From: an uncultured Eubacteriales bacterium
Lineage (GTDB): Bacteria; Bacillota; Clostridia; Christensenellales; Aristaeellaceae
Assembly: GCA_902782795.1 (NCBI GenBank)
Contig: CACZOT010000251.1
Location: 1 to 5,597, forward strand
Direction of reading: 5' to 3'
Length of the DNA stretch: 5,597 nt
Position 1 is the first letter of the stretch. Every line of letters begins with the position of its first letter. The notes below the pieces were generated by a model. It was not told the origin of the DNA. It made no database searches and worked only from the letters and a program-made list of their open reading frames with translations. Made by a program: the position numbers and the translations under genes. Positions 1-4,894 of this stretch are shown here, piece after piece.

Positions 1-17
1 CGCAAAACCTCTGTCAT
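1..17 (-). CDS. ispG: Start of the next operon gene, probably ispG (partial)
   Basis: An ATG behind a GGGAGG site opens a frame reading Met-Thr-Glu-Val-Leu and a sixth codon beginning CG (Arg), then runs off the window. In clostridial genomes rseP is commonly followed by ispG (gcpE), the iron-sulphur enzyme that makes HMBPP in the MEP pathway, and this N-terminus is compatible with IspG. Five residues cannot prove the family, so the name rests mainly on gene order. Its presence next to dxr would put two MEP-pathway steps in one transcript. Confidence 0.5.
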
Positions 18-18
18 A

Positions 19-70
19 TTCCTCCCGTTCTCCCTTTTGCCCTACTTCTCCTCACCCCACCCTCTCTATC
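19..70 (-). other. Purine-rich, G-run-containing spacer before the last gene
   Basis: The 70 bases between rseP and the next start (87-18) hold no gene. On the transcribed strand 46 of 52 bases are purines, with G-runs at 62-60, 58-55, 42-40, 34-32 and 26-24. The last run is part of the ribosome binding site of the downstream gene. I see no terminator, so read-through from rseP is expected. The tract could form an RNA quadruplex with one long loop, or could simply be an unstructured, ribosome-friendly leader. Confidence 0.5.
21..26 (-). promoter_or_regulatory. Ribosome binding site of the edge gene
   Basis: GGGAGG lies three bases before the ATG at 17-15. The match is strong but the spacing is shorter than usual. 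It supports a real start at 17, because no other start codon near the edge fits it. Confidence 0.55.
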
Positions 71-87
71 GTTCGGGTTTTGGACGG

Positions 88-1137
88 TCAGCCGCCCGTA
101 AAGAGCCGCACGATGTCCCGATAGGTGATCACCACGATCAGCCCAAGCAGGGCGATGACGCCCACGGCGTGCACCCAGCCCTCCTTTTTGGGGTCGACCG
201 GGCGGCGGCGGATCGCCTCGACGACAAGGAAGAGCAGCCTCCCGCCGTCCAAGCCCGGGAAGGGGATGAGGTTCATGATGCCCAGGTTCAGCGAGATGAT
301 GATCACCAGGTACAGCGCCATATCGAAGCCCTGGCGCACCTCCTGGCTCACGAAGCTGATGATGCCGACCGGGCCCATGGTGTCCTTGAGGCCCTCGCCG
401 GTGGTAACGAGCGCGCGCAGGGCGTTCAGCATCATGCGGGTGATCTGGCCGATATACGGCCCCGCCAGGCGCACGCTCTGGAAAAAGCCGTAGCGCACGG
501 GGATATAGCCCAGCAGAATGCCGATCTGGTACGCGCCGGCTTCCTCATTATAGGCGGGAACGAGGTCGATCTCCAGCGTCTCGCCGCCGCGGTCCACGGT
601 GAGGGCCAGCGCGCGGCTGGCATCGGCGGCGCGGATCAGCTCCACCAGACGCGCCGCGCCCTCGTCATCGCAGGTCAGGGCCTCGCCGTCGATGGCGGCG
701 ACGACGTCCCCCTCGAGCAGGCCCGCCTCGGCCGCGGGGGATTCCTCCACCACCGCGCCGACCACTGGCGCGCCCTCGGAGCCGCCCCATCCCCAGATGA
801 GGATCACGGCGGCCAGGAAGGCCAGCACGAAGTTCATCGCCGGTCCCGCGAGGATGGTCAGAAAGCGCTTCCAGACGGGCATATTCCGCATGGCGCGCGG
901 GTCGGGGTTCTCCTCGTCCTCGCCCAGGAACGCGCAGTATCCGCCCAGGGGGATCGCGCGCAGGGAGTAGTCGATCTCCCCGCGGCGGAATCCGAAGATC
1001 TTCGGCCCGAAGCCGACGGAGAATTCCAGGATCGCCATGCCGGTAAGGCGGCCGACGATGTAATGTCCGAATTCATGCGCGGTGACGATCAGCCCCAAAA
1101 TGAGGATGGCCACCAGCACGTACAAAACCGTGATCAT
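88..1137 (-). CDS. rseP: Site-2 intramembrane zinc metalloprotease (RseP family)
   Basis: Membrane-embedded protease of the M50B family that cuts substrates within the bilayer. Known members cut anti-sigma factors after a first external cut, and clear signal peptides. The 349-residue product begins with a membrane segment containing the zinc motif HEFGH at 21-25 (ligands His21 and His25, catalytic Glu22). The third zinc ligand, Asp297, lies in the NLIPFPGLDGGRL motif at 289-301. A single PDZ domain lies at about 122-195 and a second membrane segment at about 95-116. Two more membrane segments lie near 275-295 and 325-342. Length and the single PDZ domain fit Bacillota RasP/RseP rather than the two-PDZ E. 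coli protein. It is 36 bases downstream of dxr. The substrate cannot be told from this window, since no anti-sigma factor gene is present. Confidence 0.96.
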   Translation of the reverse strand: MITVLYVLVAILILGLIVTAHEFGHYIVGRLTGMAILEFSVGFGPKIFGFRRGEIDYSLRAIPLGGYCAFLGEDEENPDPRAMRNMPVWKRFLTILAGPAMNFVLAFLAAVILIWGWGGSEGAPVVGAVVEESPAAEAGLLEGDVVAAIDGEALTCDDEGAARLVELIRAADASRALALTVDRGGETLEIDLVPAYNEEAGAYQIGILLGYIPVRYGFFQSVRLAGPYIGQITRMMLNALRALVTTGEGLKDTMGPVGIISFVSQEVRQGFDMALYLVIIISLNLGIMNLIPFPGLDGGRLLFLVVEAIRRRPVDPKKEGWVHAVGVIALLGLIVVITYRDIVRLFTGG

Positions 1138-1150
1138 CGTATTGTCAATT

Positions 1151-1156
1151 TCCTTT
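1151..1156 (-). promoter_or_regulatory. Distant ribosome binding site of rseP
   Basis: AAAGGA is the only good ribosome binding match before rseP, but it lies 13 bases from the ATG at 1137, against 6-7 for pyrH, frr, uppS and dxr. It is embedded in a seven-codon mini reading frame (1165-1145, ATG to TGA) that ends seven bases before the rseP start. No in-frame ATG, GTG or TTG gives better spacing. Initiation may be weak or helped by ribosomes finishing dxr or the mini frame. Confidence 0.45.
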
Positions 1157-1173
1157 CCGGATCATTTGCCCGC

Positions 1174-2319
1174 TCAGCGGCGGGCGGCGGCGACGCGCTC
1201 CGCCTCACGGCGAGCCTTGCCGTCCGCTTCACGGACGTCCGCGAGGGCGCGGATGTTCCCGCTTGGCACGCGCTGCATCGTTTGTTCCACAATGTTCACG
1301 ATTTCGCCAAAGGGGATCTCCTCCCGCAGGAAGGAGGCCACGGCGATCTCGTTGGCGGCGTTGAAGATGCAGGGCGCCGTGCCCCCGGCGCGCAGGGCCT
1401 CTCGGGCCAGGCGCAGCGCCGGGAAGCGCGCGGGATCCGGCGCCTCGAAGGTGAGCGTGCCCACGGCGGCGAGGTCGAGCTTTTTCCCGGCGTCCGGCAT
1501 GCGGCCCGGGAAGGACATGGCGTAGGCGATGGGCGCGCGCATATCCGGCGCGCCGAGCTGGGCCAGCAGGCAGCCGTCCGGGAACTCCACAAGGGAATGC
1601 ACCACGCTCTGCGGATGCACGAGCACGGCGATCTTCTCCTCCGGCATATCGAACAGATGCCGCGCCTCGATGATCTCCAGGCCCTTGTTGACCATGGTGG
1701 CGCAGTCGACGGTGATCTTGCGGCCCATGTTCCACGTCGGGTGGCGCAATACGTCCCCCACGCCGGCGGCGTACATCTTCTCCTTCGGCCAGGTTCGGAA
1801 CGGCCCGCCCGAAGCGGTGAGGATGAGGCGCGCGGGCTCGTTGCAATCCCTGGCGCGCAGGCACTGGAAGATGGCGCTGTGCTCGCTGTCCACGGGGAGG
1901 ATGGGCTTGCCGAGCTCCTTCGCCAGCCCCGTGACGAGCTCGCCGCCCGTCACCAGGGCCTCCTTATTGGCCAGCAGGAGCCTCTCGCTCACGCGTAGGG
2001 CCGCCAGCGAGGCCTCCAGCCCCGCCGCCCCCACGACCGCCGCCAGCACGTCCTGCGCCCTTGCCGCCTCGACCACGCGCTCGTTGACGTCCTCTCCGAA
2101 GAACCACTCGATCTCCCGCAGGTCCGCGGGGATCTCCTCCGGCTCCTCGACCAGCCCGCACACCCGCGGCCGGAACTCCCGCGCCAGGCGGAAGAGCTCC
2201 TCCGCGCGGGAGCGCATGGTCATGGCCGTGACGCAAAAGGCGCCGCCGGAGCGGCGCACCACATCCAGGCACTGGCTGCCGATCGAGCCGCCCGCGCCGA
2301 GCAACGCAAGTGTTCGCAT
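1174..2319 (-). CDS. dxr: 1-deoxy-D-xylulose 5-phosphate reductoisomerase
   Basis: Second enzyme of the MEP isoprenoid pathway: NADPH-dependent rearrangement and reduction of deoxyxylulose phosphate to methylerythritol phosphate, inhibited in known enzymes by fosmidomycin. The 381-residue protein keeps the catalytic set: LANKE at 116-120, metal ligands Asp144 and Glu146 in PVDSEHSAIFQ, Ser170 in TASGGPFR, His193 and Trp196 in HPTWNMG, and Asn211, Lys212 and Glu215 in MVNKGLEIIE. The HPQSVVHSLVEF and NAANEIAVASFL blocks are also present. The odd parts are in the NADPH-binding region. The usual GSTGSIG or GATGSIG is GAGGSIG at 8-14, and the usual G-K/S/R-N segment after strand two reads RSR at 36-38. 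The start has AAAGGA (2332-2327) inside the end of cdsA, and the gap to cdsA is 4 bases. The product identity is secure; the effect of the cofactor-site changes is not known. Confidence 0.96.
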   Translation of the reverse strand: MRTLALLGAGGSIGSQCLDVVRRSGGAFCVTAMTMRSRAEELFRLAREFRPRVCGLVEEPEEIPADLREIEWFFGEDVNERVVEAARAQDVLAAVVGAAGLEASLAALRVSERLLLANKEALVTGGELVTGLAKELGKPILPVDSEHSAIFQCLRARDCNEPARLILTASGGPFRTWPKEKMYAAGVGDVLRHPTWNMGRKITVDCATMVNKGLEIIEARHLFDMPEEKIAVLVHPQSVVHSLVEFPDGCLLAQLGAPDMRAPIAYAMSFPGRMPDAGKKLDLAAVGTLTFEAPDPARFPALRLAREALRAGGTAPCIFNAANEIAVASFLREEIPFGEIVNIVEQTMQRVPSGNIRALADVREADGKARREAERVAAARR

Positions 2320-2323
2320 AATT

Positions 2324-3181
2324 CTATCCTTTCATGAGCAGATGACAGAAGGCCGTCACGCACATCCCGCAAAAGAGGATGGCGTCCATGCGGTCCATGA
2401 CGCCTCCGTGGCCGGGGAAGATGGTGCCGTAATCCTTGACGCCGCAGTAGCGCTTCACCATGGAGGCGACCAGGTCGCCGCACTGGGAGACCACGCCCGA
2501 GACGAGCCCGAGCAGGATCATGCTCCAGATGGGCGGGACCCTCGCCCCGGCGGGCTGGAAGGAGGGGATGAATCGGCTGAGCAGGGGCATGAGGATCATC
2601 ACCAGCATGCAGGCCACGACCGAGCCGACGATGCCCGCCACCGCGCCCTCGACCGTCTTTTTGGGGCTCAGATGCGGCGCGAGGGGCTTGTGGCCGTGGA
2701 GGGTGCCCCACTCGTAGGCGAAGACGTCCGTGAGCATGGCCGCGCCGAAGGTCACGCCGATGGCGATGGCGCAGTGGTACGGCGAGGGGTAATAGGTCTG
2801 CTCGAGCAAAAGCCCGAAGAGAACGCCCGGATAGAGGATGGGAAAGAGCGTAGAGATCAGGCAGTCGCTGGTGGTATCCGCCTGGGCCATGGGGATGATC
2901 AGCCCCACTGCGACGGACACGCACGTGAGCAGGAACACGCCCCCGAGGCCGCCCAGGAAATGATAGGCGGGCACCATGAGCATGGCGAACGCGACGCCCA
3001 CGGCGCGCACAGGGTTGGAGCCCCTGTTCTGCAGCGCGGTATACATCTCCCACACTGCGATCGTCCCCAGCAGCCCGATGGCGACCCGCGCCAGCCATCC
3101 CTGGAAAAACCAGATCGCCAGAAAGCTCAGGCCCAGGCCGATCCCCGTGAACCTTCTCTTTAATACGCCCGATTCTGCCAT
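2324..3181 (-). CDS. cdsA: Phosphatidate cytidylyltransferase (CDP-diglyceride synthase)
   Basis: Integral membrane enzyme that joins CTP and phosphatidic acid to form CDP-diacylglycerol, the precursor of phosphatidylglycerol and related lipids. The 285-residue product is strongly hydrophobic, with roughly eight membrane segments. It carries the complete C-terminal family signature at 240-266: Ser240, Lys243-Arg244, Lys249-Asp250, His258-Gly-Gly and Asp263-Arg264-x-Asp266. The conserved SPKKTVEG loop is at 172-179 and the preceding TDVFAY is at 151-156. Length is normal for Bacillota. The ATG lies 6 bases after the uppS stop and has only a weak GGAAAA site, so translation is probably coupled to uppS. 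Its own last codons (ATGAAAGGATAG) contain the ribosome binding site of dxr. Confidence 0.96.
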   Translation of the reverse strand: MAESGVLKRRFTGIGLGLSFLAIWFFQGWLARVAIGLLGTIAVWEMYTALQNRGSNPVRAVGVAFAMLMVPAYHFLGGLGGVFLLTCVSVAVGLIIPMAQADTTSDCLISTLFPILYPGVLFGLLLEQTYYPSPYHCAIAIGVTFGAAMLTDVFAYEWGTLHGHKPLAPHLSPKKTVEGAVAGIVGSVVACMLVMILMPLLSRFIPSFQPAGARVPPIWSMILLGLVSGVVSQCGDLVASMVKRYCGVKDYGTIFPGHGGVMDRMDAILFCGMCVTAFCHLLMKG

Positions 3182-3187
3182 TTTCGT

Positions 3188-3964
3188 TTATTTTCCGGCG
3201 GCGCCGTTTCTGCCGCCGAACCTCCTGTCTCTGCCCGCGTATGCGCGGAGATCTTCCAAATAACGTTCTTTGGTGAAATCCGGCCACAGGGTCGGATCGA
3301 AGACCAGCTCCGAATAGACCGTCTGCCAGGGGAGCAGGTTGGAGAGGCGCTCCTCGCCGCTGGTGCGGATGACCAGGTCCACGTCCGGCATGCCGGCGGT
3401 GTACAGGCCGCTCTCCAGGTCCGCCATGGTGAAGGCGGCGGGGTCCTCCCCCGCCAGCGCGCGCTCGCACAGTTTTTTCGCCGCGCGCAGAATCTCCTGG
3501 CGGCCGCCGTAGTTGAGGGCGATGGAGAGCGTCAGCCCCGTGTTGTCCTTCGAGCGCTCCATGGCGTTCAGGACCGCCTCGCGCTGCGCGGTCGGGAGCC
3601 CGTCCACGTCGCCCAGGATGACGATGCGCACGTTTTTTTCGCACAGCTCGTCGATCTCGCTGCGGAAATAGCGCAGAAGAAGCGCCATCAGCGCGCCGAC
3701 CTCGTCCTGCGGGCGGGACCAGTTCTCCGTGGAGAAGGCGTAGATGGTCAGGTACCCGATGCCGATATCGCTCGAGAAGCGGATGATCTCCCTCAGCGCC
3801 TCGGTCCCGGCCTGATGCCCCGCCGCGCGCGGCAGGCGGCGCTTCTCAGCCCAGCGGCCGTTCCCGTCCATGATGATGGCCACGTGCCGCGGGAGCCGCT
3901 CGGGGAGGCTGTTCTCCCCCGCTCCGGGCGCGCCGGTCTTTTTTTTGCCGAAGAGCCCTGCCAT
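3188..3964 (-). CDS. uppS: Undecaprenyl diphosphate synthase (cis-prenyltransferase)
   Basis: Condenses isopentenyl diphosphate units in cis onto farnesyl diphosphate to give undecaprenyl diphosphate, the lipid carrier for peptidoglycan precursors. The 258-residue protein carries the family signatures in order: HVAIIMDGNGRWA at 27-39 with the catalytic/Mg-binding Asp33, GH at 49-50, FSTENWSRP at 77-85, LNYGGR at 150-155, and the IRTSGEERLSN block at 199-209 leading into LPWQTVYSEL with Glu219. The C-terminal RRFGG is also typical. The N-terminus before the first motif (26 residues, basic and flexible) is similar in length to other Bacillota homologues. A GGAGGA site (3971-3976) six bases upstream fixes the start. 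It follows the small gene by 18 bases and precedes cdsA by 6, so it sits mid-operon. Confidence 0.97.
   Translation of the reverse strand: MAGLFGKKKTGAPGAGENSLPERLPRHVAIIMDGNGRWAEKRRLPRAAGHQAGTEALREIIRFSSDIGIGYLTIYAFSTENWSRPQDEVGALMALLLRYFRSEIDELCEKNVRIVILGDVDGLPTAQREAVLNAMERSKDNTGLTLSIALNYGGRQEILRAAKKLCERALAGEDPAAFTMADLESGLYTAGMPDVDLVIRTSGEERLSNLLPWQTVYSELVFDPTLWPDFTKERYLEDLRAYAGRDRRFGGRNGAAGK
3196..3218 (-). repeat. Hairpin at the uppS end, abutting the cdsA start
   Basis: CGGCGGC (3218-3212) and GCCGCCG (3202-3196) form a perfect seven-pair stem with a 9-base loop in the last uppS codons. The stem's last G is also the first G of the GGAAAA element that is the only visible ribosome binding site for cdsA. 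There is no T-run, so it is not a terminator. It could hold back independent initiation at cdsA until a ribosome reading uppS opens it. Confidence 0.35.
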
Positions 3965-3982
3965 CCCTCTTCCTCCGAATTC

Positions 3983-4177
3983 TTATTGCTTTGGCGACGG
4001 AAAGAGCGCGGCCGTGACACGGCCGCGCGCCGGATCGCAGCGGATGACGCGCCAGACGCCCGCGGCGTAGGGTTCCCCGCGGGGCGGGAGGACGCGCTCC
4101 ACTTCGATCTTCGCGCCCGTTTCGGCCTGCAGGGCCTGGAGAGCGCGTTCCAATTCCCAGCCGATCACGCCGGTCAT
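3983..4177 (-). CDS. Small conserved-context protein, function unknown (possible PASTA-like fold)
   Basis: A 64-codon reading frame fills the space between frr and uppS. It starts inside the frr stop codon (ATGA) and ends 18 bases before uppS. About 53 of 64 codons end in G or C, as in the neighbouring genes, which supports real coding. It has no strong ribosome binding site of its own, so it is probably translated by ribosomes finishing frr. The product has no signal peptide or membrane segment. It reads as one amphipathic helix (about 7-19, WELERALQALQAE) followed by three likely strands: KIEVERVL at 23-30, VWRVIRC at 41-47 and RVTAALF at 53-59. The order helix-strand-strand-strand, with VIG before the helix and DPARG before the last strand, resembles a PASTA domain, but this is only my reading of the pattern. 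I cannot assign a function. A perfect hairpin lies in codons 50-58. Confidence 0.78.
   Translation of the reverse strand: MTGVIGWELERALQALQAETGAKIEVERVLPPRGEPYAAGVWRVIRCDPARGRVTAALFPSPKQ
4006..4028 (-). repeat. Perfect 10-bp GC inverted repeat (candidate attenuator hairpin)
   Basis: GCGCGGCCGT and its exact reverse complement ACGGCCGCGC are separated by three bases. In the transcript the hairpin is followed by UCUUUCC, a poor but pyrimidine-rich tract. It lies in the last third of the small gene and ends 41 bases before the uppS ATG. It could pause or partly terminate RNA polymerase, or mark an mRNA end between frr and uppS. Ribosomes translating the small gene would disrupt it. It could also be a by-product of GC-rich coding sequence. 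Confidence 0.45.
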
Positions 4178-4731
4178 ACGGCCATGATCTCTTTTTCCTT
4201 CTCGGCGGCGATCTTGTCCAGATCCTTGATGTGCTCGTCGGTGACCTTCTGCAGCTCGCTCTCGGCGTCCTTCTGGTCGTCCTCGGTGATCTCGCCGTCC
4301 TTCTTGAGCTTCTTGATCTGCTCCATGGTGTCTCGGCGGATGGAACGGATGGCGACCTTGCCCTCCTCAGAGAGCTTGCGCACCTGCTTGACCAGATCCT
4401 TGCGGCGCTCCTCGGTCAGCTCCGGGACGATCAGGCGGATGACCTTGCCGTCGTTGGAGGGATTGATGCCGATGTCGCTCTTCTGGATGGCCTTTTCGAC
4501 CTCGCCAATCATCTTCGTCTCCCACAGGTTGATCACCAGCATGCGCGGCTCCGGAGAGGAGATATTGCCCAGCTGGTTGATGGGCGTGGGCGTGCCGTAA
4601 TAATCGACCAGGATGCGGTCGAGGATCTGCGGGTTGGCGCGGCCGGCGCGCAGCGTCGCGAGTTCCTTGCGGGTCACGTTGACCGTCTTGTCCATTTTCT
4701 CGGTGGCGGTGCTGATATTATCATCGTACAT
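4174..4731 (-). CDS. frr: Ribosome recycling factor
   Basis: Cytosolic tRNA-mimicking factor that, with EF-G, splits the post-termination ribosome so that subunits can be reused. The product is 185 residues, the same length as the E. coli protein. It shows the family landmarks: RAGRA at 28-32, the YYGTPTPINQLGNIS segment at 44-58 at the start of the second domain, LTEERRKDLVKQVRKL at 105-120, and the conserved IRRD at 131-134 with Arg132 at the position of the essential E. coli arginine. The charged helical ends match the three-helix bundle of domain I. The start is set by GGGAGGT. It has its own promoter and a structured leader, and its TGA overlaps the next gene's ATG as ATGA, so translation of the small gene is probably coupled to it. 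Confidence 0.98.
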   Translation of the reverse strand: MYDDNISTATEKMDKTVNVTRKELATLRAGRANPQILDRILVDYYGTPTPINQLGNISSPEPRMLVINLWETKMIGEVEKAIQKSDIGINPSNDGKVIRLIVPELTEERRKDLVKQVRKLSEEGKVAIRSIRRDTMEQIKKLKKDGEITEDDQKDAESELQKVTDEHIKDLDKIAAEKEKEIMAV

Positions 4732-4738
4732 TCGGATG

Positions 4739-4745
4739 ACCTCCC
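4739..4745 (-). promoter_or_regulatory. Ribosome binding site of frr
   Basis: GGGAGGT lies seven bases before the ATG at 4731 and fixes the frr start. It can also pair with GTCTCCC in the leader hairpin (about 4783-4777), a seven-base match that includes two G-U pairs, so accessibility of this site may depend on how the leader folds. Confidence 0.8.
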
Positions 4746-4770
4746 GTTTCTGTATCGTTTCGCGAAGCCC

Positions 4771-4800
4771 GGCGGAGGGAGACTTGCTCCTCCCCGCGCC
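4771..4800 (-). promoter_or_regulatory. Hairpin at the 5' end of the frr leader
   Basis: GGCGCGGGGAG (4800-4790) can pair with CTCCCTCCGCC (4781-4771) across an 8-base loop. Of eleven positions, nine are Watson-Crick pairs, one is G-U and one is a C-C mismatch. The predicted transcription start lies at or within a few bases of the first stem base. No T-run follows, so it is not a terminator. Terminal hairpins of this kind can protect mRNA from 5'-end-dependent decay, and the right arm is also complementary to the frr ribosome binding site. Confidence 0.5.
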
Positions 4801-4808
4801 TGATATAC

Positions 4809-4837
4809 ATTGTACCGAATCGGACGCCGCTTGACAA
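4809..4837 (-). promoter_or_regulatory. Sigma-A type promoter in front of frr
   Basis: The minus strand reads TTGTCA (4837-4832), a spacer of exactly 17 bases (4831-4815), then TACAAT (4814-4809). Each hexamer matches the sigma-70/sigma-A consensus at five of six positions. The expected start of transcription is near 4804-4801, giving a leader of about 70 bases before the frr ATG. It lies in a true intergenic gap rather than in coding sequence, in a GC-rich genome where a chance match of this quality is uncommon. It would drive frr and the downstream lipid and isoprenoid genes independently of pyrH. Confidence 0.72.
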
Positions 4838-4846
4838 GCACTTTGT

Positions 4847-4894
4847 AAAAAACCGCGTCAGGCGTGCACCCTGGTGCCCAGGTCCTCGCCGCGG
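4847..4894 (-). terminator. Weak terminator-like fold at the end of pyrH
   Basis: On the transcribed strand, CCGCG (4894-4890) can pair with CGCGG (4857-4853), which directly precedes six T residues (4852-4847). An inner CCTGG-GCA-CCAGG hairpin lies at 4882-4870 and a GCG/CGC pairing lies between them. The structure is interrupted and overlaps the last pyrH codons, so it is far from a textbook terminator. It may cause partial termination between pyrH and frr. The six T residues and the promoter just downstream make the idea reasonable but not secure. Confidence 0.3.

Noticed and set aside
1143..1148. A perfect TTGACA on the minus strand just before rseP.
   Set aside because: At 16-18 bases downstream the sequence is TTGTAC or similar, with no acceptable -10 element.
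1546..1555. A 10-base palindrome, CGGCGCGCCG, in dxr.
   Set aside because: It is a loopless palindrome in GC-rich codons with no flanking signal, so chance explains it.
37..1998. A stop-free plus-strand frame of over 650 codons opposite rseP and dxr.
   Set aside because: It is the antisense shadow of two certain genes in GC-rich sequence, is full of low-complexity His, Gly, Asp and Ala, and has no family motif.
1529..3163. A long plus-strand open frame of over 540 codons opposite dxr and cdsA.
   Set aside because: It has a Ser/Arg-rich then His/Asp/Gly-rich composition typical of a reverse-frame artefact and is antisense to genes with complete catalytic signatures.
2220..3644. A 474-codon minus-strand frame overlapping uppS, cdsA and dxr.
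   Set aside because: It is out of frame with all three genes and its Arg/His/Gly-rich translation has no recognisable domain.
4831..4836. A TTGACA on the plus strand in the pyrH-frr gap.
   Set aside because: No -10 element follows at the right spacing and no plus-strand gene lies downstream. It is the complement of the minus-strand -35 region.
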